Below, one piece after another: positions 25,901 to 32,944 of a DNA stretch of 64,000 nucleotides. Positions within the stretch are counted from its first letter, which is position 1; every line of letters starts with the position of its first letter. This DNA is from Paracoccus binzhouensis. GTDB taxonomy: Bacteria; Pseudomonadota; Alphaproteobacteria; Rhodobacterales; Rhodobacteraceae. The translations under genes were made by a program, and so were the position numbers. The notes beneath the pieces are model-generated. The model was given only the letters and a program-made list of their open reading frames with translations. It was not told the origin of the DNA and did no database searches. The stretch covers positions 1 to 64,000 of the forward strand of contig NZ_JAEHFP010000010.1 of NCBI RefSeq assembly GCF_016446475.1, given 5' to 3'.

Positions 25901-27288
25901 AACTCTCGGCCAGGAACCAGCGCCTGCGCGTTCACTATCTGCTGGAACCCGGCTGGAAGGCCGATGCCGCCATTCAGGGGCTGGGTCGCACCAACCGCAC
26001 CAATCAGGCGCAGCCGCCGCTCTTCCGGCCCATCGCAACGGATGTGAAGGCCGAGAAGCGTTTCCTCAGCACCATTGCTCGACGTCTCGATACGCTGGGC
26101 GCCATCACGCGCGGCCAGCGCCAGACCGGCGGACAGGGTCTGTTCCGGCCCGAGGACAATCTGGAATCCAGCTATGCCCGCGACGCCTTGCGCCAGCTCT
26201 ATCTGCTGATCGTGCGCGGAAAGGTAGAGGCTTGCCCGCTGGAGCGGTTCGAATCCGCCACCGGTCTCAAGCTGATGGACAGCAATGGCATCAAGGACGA
26301 ATTGCCACCAATCACCACCTTCCTAAACCGCCTCCTGGCGCTGACCATCGAACTCCAGGGCATCCTGTTCTCGGCCTTCGAGCAGTTGCTCGAGGCCCGG
26401 ATCGACGGGGCCATCGCCTCGGGCACCTATGACATGGGTCTGGAAACCCTGCGCGCCGAGAGCTTCACCGTCACCGACCGGCAGGCAATCTACACCCATC
26501 CGGCGACCGGCGCCGAGACCCGGCTCCTGACCATTGCCGAGCGCAGGCGTAACCGGCCGGTCACGCTGGATGCAGCGACGGCCGAACTTGACGATCCCCG
26601 CGCGAAGCTGCTGGTCAATGAGCGTTCCGGCCGTGCCGCTGTCCAGATCCCCACCACCAGCATCATGCTGGACGATGGCGAGATCGAGCGGCGCGTCCGG
26701 CTGATCCGGCCGATGGAGGCGCAGAACGTCCCCCTGCGCATGATGGGCGAGACCCATTGGGCCGAGGTCGACCGGGAGACATTCGGCGCGGCCTGGAGGG
26801 CCGAACTCGCCGAGGTGCCGGAATGCACCGACAGCACGCTGCATATGGTGACGGGCCTGCTGCTGCCGATATGGAAGCGCCTGCCGCAGGAGTCTTCCCG
26901 CGTCTATCGCCTTCAGACCGATGAGGGTGAGCGCATTATCGGCCGCCGCGTCTCGCCCGCATGGGCTGCCAGCGCCTCGACCAGCGGTGTCCCCGCCGGC
27001 CTGACGCCCGATGCGGTTTATGCCGCACTGCTGGAAGGCCGCACGATCTTCGATCTCGCCGAAGGATTGCAGCTGCGCCGCGCCCGCGTGATGGGTGCGA
27101 ACCGCATCGAGCTTTCGGGCTTCACCGAGTTGATGCGGGAGCGCCTGCGCGCCTATGGCCTCTTCAGCGAAATCATCTCGTGGAAGCTGCGCCTCTTCGT
27201 GCCGGTCGGTGCATCCGGGCCGGAGATTACGGCCAGGCTCCTCGACCGCTTCCCGGTCGAGCGCATCGGTGAGCGGGAGGCCGCGTAA
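22966..27288 (+). CDS. Strawberry-notch helicase fused to DNA methyltransferase-like domain
   Basis: A 1440-aa multi-domain protein. Residues about 100-300 are a class I methyltransferase-like domain: VLEPSAGTGLMAIL (SAM motif I) and VLMNPPFSVM (motif IV, NPPF, about residue 208). From about 430 onward comes a strawberry-notch type SF2 helicase: GDGTGAGKGRQSAG (Walker A, about 496), IIFDESHAMQN (DExH variant, about 604) and VSATGATT, with the SNO C-terminal half including DAAIQGLGRTNRTNQ. Such giants are typical of ICEs and large phages and are thought to act in DNA modification or antirestriction and remodelling. It overlaps the next ATG by one base. Confidence 0.88.
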   Translation: MNMASPAAGPVAPLAPAPAILAAATLLLPHLERGERIDAAVLRAAMETACRGSDATGAWDWKAAYDACEVATVLFLRKYGKAVFRKAAAPAARLDALTRIAGLLPTHTRRSEESQSFQQFSTPVPLGFAALSAAAITPDDVVLEPSAGTGLMAILAQIAGGSLILNELAETRADLLSSLFPANPVTRFDAAQIDDHLAADAVPSVVLMNPPFSVMANVTGRMADAAYRHVASALNRLAPGGRLVAITGANFGPDAPAWRDAFARLQERGRVMFTAAVDGAVYAPHGTSIDTRLTVIDKLPVEDPSLFPTSPGMAPDVASLLHWVEVQVPPRLPAALPKVAVSAPAAAPKTVRGYLARPAAMRPVAAPASDPNGVELTYETLDWTPPDGARLSDAIYEEYALQSLQIPRAQPHPTKLVQSAAMASVAPPRPSYRPMLPADIHERLSDAQLETVIYAGEAHADYLAGAWTVDATYDNVSAAPEDAAGAVRFRRGFMLGDGTGAGKGRQSAGIILDNWLRGRRKAVWVSKSDKLIEDAQRDWSALGMERLLITPLSRFAQGKQITLTEGVLFTTYATLRSDDRGEKVSRVRQIVDWLGSDFDGVIIFDESHAMQNAGGGKGERGDIAASQQGRAGLRLQHALPDARVVYVSATGATTVHNLAYAQRLGLWGGDDFPFGTRAEFVEAIEAGGVAAMEVLARDLRALGLYTARSLSYDGVEYELVEHRLSGEQRRIYDAYAGAFAVIHNHLDAAMEAANITGSEGTLNRQAKSAARSAFESAKQRFFGHLLTSMKTPTLIRQITEDLEAGHAAVIQIVSTGEALMERRLSELPTEEWNDVRVDITPREYVLDYLAHSFPVQLYEPFTDGEGNLSSRPVFRDGQPVESREAVARRDEMIEQLASLPPVPGALDQIVHHFGTDMVAEVTGRSRRIVRRGEGSAARLAVESRAPSANLAETAAFMDDQKRILVFSDAGGTGRSYHAELSARNQRLRVHYLLEPGWKADAAIQGLGRTNRTNQAQPPLFRPIATDVKAEKRFLSTIARRLDTLGAITRGQRQTGGQGLFRPEDNLESSYARDALRQLYLLIVRGKVEACPLERFESATGLKLMDSNGIKDELPPITTFLNRLLALTIELQGILFSAFEQLLEARIDGAIASGTYDMGLETLRAESFTVTDRQAIYTHPATGAETRLLTIAERRRNRPVTLDAATAELDDPRAKLLVNERSGRAAVQIPTTSIMLDDGEIERRVRLIRPMEAQNVPLRMMGETHWAEVDRETFGAAWRAELAEVPECTDSTLHMVTGLLLPIWKRLPQESSRVYRLQTDEGERIIGRRVSPAWAASASTSGVPAGLTPDAVYAALLEGRTIFDLAEGLQLRRARVMGANRIELSGFTELMRERLRAYGLFSEIISWKLRLFVPVGASGPEITARLLDRFPVERIGEREAA

Positions 27289-28328
27289 TGTCCCGTCTCG
27301 ACGCCACTGATCTCGCGCAGCGTCTCGGCCGTCAGGCCGAGGCGGTGTGCCGCGCCTATCTCTCGAACGGTCGCAAGCAGGGCAATTACTGGCAGGTTGG
27401 TGACGTCCGCAACACCGCCGGGCGTTCGATGTTCGTCCGCTTGCATGACAGTACCAAGGGTGTCGCCGGGAAATGGAGCGACCCGGCGACCGGCGAGCAT
27501 GGCGACCTGCTCGACGTGATCCGGGAATCCCTCGGCCTGAGCGACTTCGCGGATGTGGCCGAGGAGGCCCGGCGGTTCCTCAGCCTGCCGCATCCCGAAC
27601 CGGAACCGGTTACGTTTCGAGCGCGAACACCACCAGTGACTTCGGGTTCGTCCGAGGCGGCGCACAGGCTCTGGCGCATGACGCGGCCGATCACGGGCAG
27701 CGCCGCAGAAGCGTATTTGCGCAAGCGCCGCATTACGGATCTACGCGGAACCGCAAATCTTCGGTTCCATCCGAACTGCTACTGGCGGCCCGAGGGCGAT
27801 GGGCCGACCGAGACCTGGCCCGCGATGATCGCCGCGGTCACCGATCTCAATGGCAAGGTCACCGGCGCGCACCGGACCTGGCTCGCCCGTGACGGCTCGG
27901 CCAAGGCGCCCATCGATCCGCCGCGCAAGGCGATGGGCGACCTGCTGGGCAACGCCGTCCGATTTGGCGAGGCGCAGGATGTCATGGCGGCGGGGGAGGG
28001 TATCGAGACCATATTGTCCCTGCGGCAGGCCATGCCCCAGATGCCGCTGGTGTCCGCACTCTCGGCCGGGCATCTTGCCGCCATCCTGTTTCCGGCCGAT
28101 TTGCGCAGGCTCTATATCGTCCGCGACAACGATCCGGCAGGTGACGGCGCGCGGGATAGCCTTGTCGACCGGGCACACGGGGCCGGGATCGAGGCGATCA
28201 CGCTCTCGCCCATGCTGGGGGACTTCAACGAAGATCTCGTCATGCGCGGGCTGGCTGCGCTTCGGGCGGAGGTGCGGGTGCAACTCGCCCCCGAGGACGT
28301 CAGCCGCTTCATGGTCCTCGCTGCATAG
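27288..28328 (+). CDS. Toprim domain (primase/helicase-like) protein
   Basis: A 346-aa protein. The N-terminal part resembles the zinc-less DUF7146-like region of ICE/phage primases (ATDLAQRLGRQAEAVCRAYLSNGRKQGNYW, then KWSDPATGEHGDLLDVIRES), and the C-terminal half is a Toprim domain with AAGEGIETILSL (conserved Glu, about 233) and LYIVRDNDPAGDGA (DxD, about 275-288). Toprim domains make or process nucleic-acid phosphodiester bonds; in this family primase activity is presumed. It is coupled to the strawberry-notch gene (TAATG), so the pair probably act together on incoming DNA. Confidence 0.82.
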   Translation: MSRLDATDLAQRLGRQAEAVCRAYLSNGRKQGNYWQVGDVRNTAGRSMFVRLHDSTKGVAGKWSDPATGEHGDLLDVIRESLGLSDFADVAEEARRFLSLPHPEPEPVTFRARTPPVTSGSSEAAHRLWRMTRPITGSAAEAYLRKRRITDLRGTANLRFHPNCYWRPEGDGPTETWPAMIAAVTDLNGKVTGAHRTWLARDGSAKAPIDPPRKAMGDLLGNAVRFGEAQDVMAAGEGIETILSLRQAMPQMPLVSALSAGHLAAILFPADLRRLYIVRDNDPAGDGARDSLVDRAHGAGIEAITLSPMLGDFNEDLVMRGLAALRAEVRVQLAPEDVSRFMVLAA

Positions 28329-28461
28329 CCGGGATGGGGGTGTGATCGGGCGGGTTCCGGCTGTCATGGGCATATGGGACTGCACCCCACGGCCAGGGGA
28401 CCGCGCCTCGGCCTTCGAGAGGGCGAGCGGCCCACAATCGGTCCGGCCCGGCAATGGCGCC
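28329..28461. other. Gene-free stretch before nested inverted repeat
   Basis: The 302-base gap 28329-28630 has no protein-like frame. Its first part shows nothing distinct; the middle holds the nested inverted repeat listed separately; the part after 28520 holds the ribosome-binding region of the DUF2493 gene. Confidence 0.4.
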
Positions 28462-28520
28462 GCCGGACTATTTTCCGCCGCCCCTTCGGGGCTTTGCAGC
28501 GCGAGGCAAAATAGTCCGGC
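28462..28520 (+). repeat. Nested perfect inverted repeat
   Basis: GCCGGACTATTTT (28462-28474) and AAAATAGTCCGGC (28508-28520) are a perfect 13-bp inverted repeat. In the 33-base loop lies a second perfect hairpin, GCCCC-TTC-GGGGC (28480-28492). The stem ends in A/T runs, so it could be a bidirectional terminator for the Toprim gene, or a structured recognition site. Confidence 0.7.
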
Positions 28521-28630
28521 TTTGCCATCGAGGCCCTCGCCAGGGCTCGGGCTGCCAGACCGGATCGCCCGTGGGCTTGTCGTCGCCATGAAGGCCGCGA
28601 CGGTCGCGGTCCAGCCGAAGGACGCACCCC

Positions 28631-29557
28631 ATGGACGCTCATGACGAACTCGAACCCGATCACAGCACCTCCCCGACCGGCCATGTCATCGAGGATCTCG
28701 AACTCTATGGCTACCGTCCCTCGGAGGACGAGGCCGATCCCAGGATCACCCCCGAGGATCACGTCATCCAGACCGCTGTCGCCGATATCTTCGACGCCCT
28801 GATTTCCAGCATGGCCGACACCAGCCTCGATTTCGACCTCGACGAGATCATGTGGTCCACCGTCAACACCTTCCACCGCGCCGTCGAGCGGATCGAGCGC
28901 AAACTGGACGACAACGAGCAGGCGCAGAAGCGGCTTCAACGGGAACAGGATGGCTCGGAGGTCAAATCCGTCCAGCTCGAGACCCTGATCGGCATCGGCC
29001 AGAGCCTCATCGAGCGCCGCGACTGCATGGAGCTCTTCCGCGATACCGCCGCCGACATCTACCTGCGCACCACCGGCACGCCATGGTCGCCGCGCTCCGG
29101 CTCACGGGTCAACCACCGCCAGATGACCGCGGCGATGATCGACAGCCGCGACTTCATCGCCGCCAAGCGCCGGACGGACAACGAGGTTCTGTTGCCCGCC
29201 GGGCCGAAGATCGCCTTCTCGGGCGGCGATACCACCGACCACCGGCTGATCTGGGACAAGCTCGATCAGGTCCATGCCAAGCACCCGGACATGGTGCTCC
29301 TGCACGGCGGAACGCCGAAAGGCTCTGAGCGCATCGCCGCCACCTGGGCCAACAACCGCAAGGTGCCGCAGGTCGCGTTCAAGCCCGACTGGACGAAACA
29401 CGCCAAGGCCGCGCCGTTCAAGCGCAACGACCAGATGCTTAGCCTCATGCCGATCGGCGTCATCATCTTCCCCGGAACCGGCATCCAGGACAATCTGGCC
29501 GACAAGGCCCGCAAGATGGGCATCCCGGTCTATCGCTTCGGCACGGGCAGCGCATGA
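28631..29557 (+). CDS. DUF2493 (SLOG-type) domain protein
   Basis: A 308-aa protein. The first 190 residues are acidic and helical (about 85-130 could form a coiled coil: FHRAVERIERKLDDNEQAQKRL). The C-terminal 120 residues form a DUF2493 domain, related to the SLOG/Rossmann nucleotide-binding fold: PKIAFSGGDTTDHRLIWDKLDQVHAKHPDMVLLHGG, KGSERIAATWANNRKV, then MPIGVIIFPGTGIQDNLADKARKMGIPV. SLOG proteins sense nucleotide-derived ligands and recur in defence contexts; the ligand here is unknown. The domain is common in ICE accessory regions. Confidence 0.82.
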   Translation: MDAHDELEPDHSTSPTGHVIEDLELYGYRPSEDEADPRITPEDHVIQTAVADIFDALISSMADTSLDFDLDEIMWSTVNTFHRAVERIERKLDDNEQAQKRLQREQDGSEVKSVQLETLIGIGQSLIERRDCMELFRDTAADIYLRTTGTPWSPRSGSRVNHRQMTAAMIDSRDFIAAKRRTDNEVLLPAGPKIAFSGGDTTDHRLIWDKLDQVHAKHPDMVLLHGGTPKGSERIAATWANNRKVPQVAFKPDWTKHAKAAPFKRNDQMLSLMPIGVIIFPGTGIQDNLADKARKMGIPVYRFGTGSA

Positions 29558-29707
29558 GCGCTGCCCTCCACATTGTCCTGCCGAAGTCGCGGGAGCGGAC
29601 CTGGCATTCCGTCTCGCCGAGACAGGCATGTTCATGCTATATTCCGGTTTGCGCCGTGGAGGTGGTGGCAGGCGCAACCGTTCAAGCTTTTGCACGGAGC
29701 CACCGCC

Positions 29708-30148
29708 ATGATCATTCTGGGCATCCTCGTTTCCATTGCGGCCATCGGTACGATGTGCTGGCTGCTGTTCAACCTCGCGGTCTTTGCGCTGCCGTTTCTC
29801 ATCGGTGTGAATGCCGGCACCTGGGCCTATGGCACGGGTGCGGGATGGCTCGGCGCGGGCGTCGTCGGCCTCCTCGCCGCAGGGCTGACCCTGGCCGTTG
29901 CGCAGGGTCTGCTCATGCTCGTCCGCCCGCTCTGGGCGCGCATGCTGATCGCCCTGGTCTTCGTCGCTCCCGCTGTGCTGGCCGGGTTTTATGCCACGCT
30001 TGGCATCGTCAAACTCACGATGCCGTCCGAGACCTGGCAGTTGGTATTCGCGATCATTGGCGCGATCGCCGTGGGCGTGACGGCTTTCCTCCGGCTCGCG
30101 GGATGGGCGGCCGCCGGCCCGGCGGACCGGAACCTTGTGCGCGCGTGA
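29708..30148 (+). CDS. Small integral membrane protein
   Basis: A 146-aa protein with four predicted transmembrane helices: about residues 2-30 (IILGILVSIAAIGTMCWLLF), 45-70 (AGVVGLLAAGLTLAVAQGLL), 76-102 (ARMLIALVFVAPAVLAGFY) and 112-132 (VFAIIGAIAVGVTAFLRLAG). No family is recognised. The ATG at 29708 starts right at the first helix. It stands alone between DUF2493 and a gene-free region. It could be an entry-exclusion or accessory membrane factor, but nothing in the sequence shows this. Confidence 0.65.
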   Translation: MIILGILVSIAAIGTMCWLLFNLAVFALPFLIGVNAGTWAYGTGAGWLGAGVVGLLAAGLTLAVAQGLLMLVRPLWARMLIALVFVAPAVLAGFYATLGIVKLTMPSETWQLVFAIIGAIAVGVTAFLRLAGWAAAGPADRNLVRA

Positions 30149-30731
30149 CGACGCATAGCGGCAGTTGGACGGACAGCCAGGGCAGCGTGACACCGGCCAT
30201 CCCCGTCAGCAGGCGGGCGGGGATGTATCGGAGTGTACGACCCGGATCGGCGTGAGGCCTGCGCGCGGCCGAAACGGTAGCGCAAGATGTCAGCTCCGGC
30301 ACTCGCCTGCCGATCCTGAAACCCGGTGACGCGGACGATGCCGGTGCAACCGTTCAGGTGGAAGGACGCGCACGGCCTGGGACGAGGGGCGACGAAAGTG
30401 CCGTGATGCCGGTCGGGTCCAATTTCCTGGTTCCTTCTGGGCGCCATCGTCTCCGTTCCATGCCTGTCTCTCAACCGCTCCAAACGGCCTCTTCAATGGC
30501 CTGATCTGGCCGAAGACCGGCTTTGCCTCGACCGCTTCGGCGCAACAGCACCGTCACAACTTTCTTCCCCTGCCGGTGCAGGCACCGTCATTCCTCGCGG
30601 AGACAAGAAAGTTCCTCCTCTGCTGTCCAGCCCCCTGCTGCGCGGGCGTGCGCCAGCGATCGTCTCCGTCCTGTCGATCGCCATCGAGGCCGCAATGGTG
30701 CGGGCTCGAAAACGGAAAACGGAGACTTAAA
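30149..30731. other. 583-base gene-free region
   Basis: No frame on either strand looks like a real protein; those that are open are Arg/Ser/Pro-rich. No long palindrome or direct repeat is visible apart from a short repeated ACGGA (AAACGGAAAACGGAGAC) just before the DUF736 ATG, the second of which is its ribosome-binding site. The region marks the boundary between accessory genes and the regulatory/replication block and probably holds the DUF736 promoter. Confidence 0.4.
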
Positions 30732-31058
30732 ATGGCGACCATCGGCACCTTCAAGAAGACCGGCTCGAACGAATTCACCGGCGAAATCGTCACCCTCAGC
30801 GTCCAGGCCAAAGGCGTGCGCATCGTCCCAGACCAGCGCGCCACCGGCGAAAACGCCCCCAGCCACCGGGTCCTGGTCGGCCGCGCCGAGATCGGCGCCG
30901 CCTGGTCCAAGCGCTCCAACGAGGGCCGCGACTATCTGGGCCTCAAGCTGGACGATCCGAGCTTCACCGCTCCGATCTACGCCAACCTCTTCGATGACGA
31001 GGACGGCGAGGGTTACTCCCTCATCTGGTCCCGCCCAAACCGCCGCAACGGCGACTAA
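30732..31058 (+). CDS. DUF736 protein (first copy)
   Basis: A 108-aa DUF736 protein (MATIGTFKKTGSNEFTGEIVTLSVQAKGVRIVP, GAAWSKRSNEGRDYLGLKLDDPSF, ANLFDDEDGEGYSLIWSRPNR). DUF736 genes are hallmark accessory genes of alphaproteobacterial ICEs and conjugative plasmids; the function is unknown, and the small beta-rich fold may bind single-stranded nucleic acid (a guess). A second, diverged copy lies in the transfer region at 36398. It has a strong terminator directly downstream, so it is its own transcription unit. Confidence 0.88.
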   Translation: MATIGTFKKTGSNEFTGEIVTLSVQAKGVRIVPDQRATGENAPSHRVLVGRAEIGAAWSKRSNEGRDYLGLKLDDPSFTAPIYANLFDDEDGEGYSLIWSRPNRRNGD

Positions 31059-31066
31059 GGCGCGCA

Positions 31067-31092
31067 AGGCCCCGGCCGAGAGGTCGGGGCCT
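31067..31092 (+). terminator. Terminator after DUF736
   Basis: AGGCCCCGGCC (31067-31077) pairs with GGTCGGGGCCT (31082-31092) with one G-T pair, followed by CTTCCC. The stem is 11 bp with a four-base loop, just after the DUF736 stop. Confidence 0.75.
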
Positions 31093-31221
31093 CTTCCCTG
31101 CTCGCAGGAAAGCCGTCACCCGCCCCGGCCGCTGTCGCCGAATCGATTCGGAAGCGTTGAGCCAGGACGCACGCAAAGCCGGGCTCAGGATCTGCGATTT
31201 CAGATAGAAGATCGGAGCAGA

Positions 31222-31238
31222 ACGACTATTATAGTCGT
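31222..31238 (+). promoter_or_regulatory. Palindromic operator upstream of XRE regulator
   Basis: ACGACTAT (31222-31229), T, ATAGTCGT (31231-31238) is a perfect 8-1-8 palindrome, flanked by CAGAAC and GTTCTG that extend the symmetry with a slight offset. It lies 42 bases before the start of the small HTH gene in an AT-rich patch. It is a likely binding site of that HTH protein. Confidence 0.7.
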
Positions 31239-31265
31239 AGTTCTGGAATGCGCGCCGGTCGCGAT

Positions 31266-31293
31266 GGGAGGTGATCATGCATGATCACCTCCC
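31266..31293 (+). promoter_or_regulatory. 28-bp perfect palindrome covering a start codon
   Basis: GGGAGGTGATCATG (31266-31279) is followed directly by its exact reverse complement CATGATCACCTCCC (31280-31293), a perfect 28-bp palindrome. It includes both the Shine-Dalgarno-like GGGAGG and the ATG (31281) of the HTH gene. It can act as a DNA operator, and on RNA it would hide the ribosome-binding site and start codon in a hairpin. Confidence 0.75.
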
Positions 31294-31532
31294 GACAGTC
31301 GCGGGCCGCACGCGCGTTACTGGGTTGGACACAGGAGACGCTCGCAGATAAGGCCCGTGTATCATTGACAGCGCTAAAGCGCCTCGAATCCGAAAACCGG
31401 CTCGAGGTTTATGAGACTACGCGCGATCAGGTTCGCCGGGCTCTTGAAGCGGCTGGAATAGTTCTCCTGTCGACCGAACGCGGACAGGGAGTGCTGCTTG
31501 TTCATGATCGCGACGAGAAAGGACGCCGGTAA
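31281..31532 (+). CDS. Small XRE-type HTH regulator (QseC-like)
   Basis: An 83-aa Cro/CI-type helix-turn-helix protein: SRAARALLGWTQETLADKARVSLTALKRLESENRLEVYE is the HTH (about residues 7-46), followed by a helix (TRDQVRRALEAAGIVLLSTERGQG). In ICEMlSym(R7A) a small HTH repressor, QseC, sits beside qseM and binds two nearby operators; here the next gene is a DUF2285 protein and two palindromes lie at the start, one over the ATG. By that context I call it QseC-like. The start codon is inside the second palindrome, and TTG or ATG alternatives nearby would not change the domain. Confidence 0.75.
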   Translation: MITSRQSRAARALLGWTQETLADKARVSLTALKRLESENRLEVYETTRDQVRRALEAAGIVLLSTERGQGVLLVHDRDEKGRR

Positions 31533-31643
31533 AGGGTCGGGGAATACTTGGCCCGCGCGAGCGCGTCTTTCGCCGTCAGCTACAACCTGTGACCGCTCGC
31601 GAGCCATTCACCCAACGGCTATTTTGTCCCTGGAGCGGCCGGT

Positions 31644-31919
31644 ATGTCCTCGATGATCGAACCATTCGAGGATGATGCTCCCGATGTCGAGGAACTGACG
31701 GCCTACGACCGGACGCACATCAAGCTTTACATGCGGCTCCTGGACGCCGCCGCCGACGGTGCCGAGTGGACCGAAGCGGTGGAAGTCCTGTTCGGGATTG
31801 ACCCTCTCCTAGAGCCGGCGCGCGCGCGCCGCGTCCATGACAGCCATCTGGCGCGAGCGAGATGGATGACCCGAACCGGATATCGCCACCTCCTGTGGCA
31901 ATCCGCGCCCCGGCACTGA
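31644..31919 (+). CDS. Stand-alone DUF2285 protein (QseM-like antiactivator)
   Basis: A 91-aa protein comprising one DUF2285 domain: LTAYDRTHIKLYMRLLDAAADG, AVEVLFGID and the closing helix RWMTRTGYRHLL. The pattern parallels the C-terminal domain of the FseA-like protein downstream (VTPYQRRRMRQMMQAADG, IAMFGS, GYRRLL). In ICEMlSym(R7A) the single-domain DUF2285 protein QseM binds FseA and TraR and keeps transfer off. Its place between a QseC-like repressor and the fseA-like gene supports the same role. The acidic N-terminus (EPFEDDAPDVEE) is unusual and may serve the protein contact. Confidence 0.72.
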   Translation: MSSMIEPFEDDAPDVEELTAYDRTHIKLYMRLLDAAADGAEWTEAVEVLFGIDPLLEPARARRVHDSHLARARWMTRTGYRHLLWQSAPRH

Positions 31920-31940
31920 CCCGTGAGGCGGGGCCGTGAA

Positions 31941-31961
31941 GCGATGCCAAACCGGCATCGC
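31941..31961 (+). promoter_or_regulatory. Inverted repeat upstream of fseA-like gene
   Basis: GCGATGCC (31941-31948), five bases, GGCATCGC (31954-31961): a perfect 8-bp inverted repeat between the QseM-like and FseA-like genes, 87 bases before the latter's start. It may be an operator or a weak terminator (no T-run). It does not resemble a tra box. Confidence 0.5.
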
Positions 31962-32048
31962 TCAATGCCATCCCTCGATCTTCCCGCATGCGGATGATGC
32001 TGGAATCGTTGAACAACTCGACCGTTCCGACAGAGCGAGGAGGGGAGG

Positions 32049-32805
32049 ATGCGACCAGACACATCCCAGTGGAGCGAAAGTGATCGTTACGAGTTCTACG
32101 ACAGCCTCTCGGTCGAGGGCCTTGCCTGGGAATGCCTGCGCCGCTCCGAACCTTATCAGGAGCATTTCGCAGAACTCGCCGCCATGAATGCGGAGACAAA
32201 CCCCTACACCGATGACGCCCAGCATCTATGGGGGTTGCGATTTCCCGGCGCGACCGAGCCTTTCCATGCTCGAACAACAGGTCGTTTGGTCGCCGCTCGT
32301 CAATCCGGCCGTTCTGCTCATCGACACCGCGCCGTCGTTCCTGCCGTCACCGCCTCCGCTCGCGCCTGCTGACGGCCGCGAAGGCCCGGAGGGCCTGTAC
32401 GCGATTCACGAGGCCTATACCGACGCGCAACTCCTCTATCTGACCGGCTGCGACGTCGGCAGCCCATCCTCCATCGTTCTGCCCCTCGACAGCGATCTAC
32501 CCGACCGACTTCAGGCCGTTCTCCGTCTATGGCATGCCGCAAACGCAGGGCCAGTCCCGCACGACGCGCGCGTGACACCCTATCAGCGACGGCGGATGCG
32601 ACAGATGATGCAGGCGGCCGATGGCCGCAGCAACGGCGCCACCTACCGGGAAATCGCGATTGCCATGTTCGGTTCCGAGCGCATCGCCTCGGAGCCCTGG
32701 CGAACATCCGCGCTCCGCGACACGGTCATCGGACTGATCGAAAGCGCCACCGCCCTGATCGAAGGCGGCTACCGCAGGCTGCTCCGGCACAAGCGCAAGG
32801 CCTGA
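32049..32805 (+). CDS. fseA: FseA-like transfer activator made by +1 frameshift
   Basis: Two overlapping frames together encode one protein. The first, ATG 32049, reads DRYEFYDSLSVEGLAWECLRRSEPY (DUF6499-like) to LWGLRFPG. The second, one base ahead, continues FPARPSLSMLEQQVVWSPLVNPAVLLIDTAP and ends in a DUF2285 domain (VTPYQRRRMRQMMQAADG to GYRRLLRHKRKA) at 32805. The frames meet at CGA TTT CCC (32238-32246); a +1 slip of the Phe tRNA from TTT to TTC gives ...LRFPARPSL..., a natural join. In ICEMlSym(R7A), msi172-msi171 are joined by a +1 programmed frameshift to give FseA, activator of rdfS and transfer. Here rdfS-like follows directly. Unshifted translation would stop at 32372. Confidence 0.8.
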
Positions 32806-32944
32806 ATCCGCCGCTCTGCCCGGGGGGTGGGGATTCTTCGCCCCCAATCTTCCCCATCCACCCCGCCGATCTTTCTCCGCCACCGTGGTCGCAAATCGCC
32901 GCTGGTCCTCTGCGGCGTCCCGCAACCCCACGGAGGCTCGATCC

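Noticed and set aside
32049-32372. FseA-like gene read as a decayed pseudogene
   Set aside because: Both halves retain conserved segments right up to the TTT CCC site and the known R7A homologue is made by frameshifting, so programmed frameshift is the better explanation.
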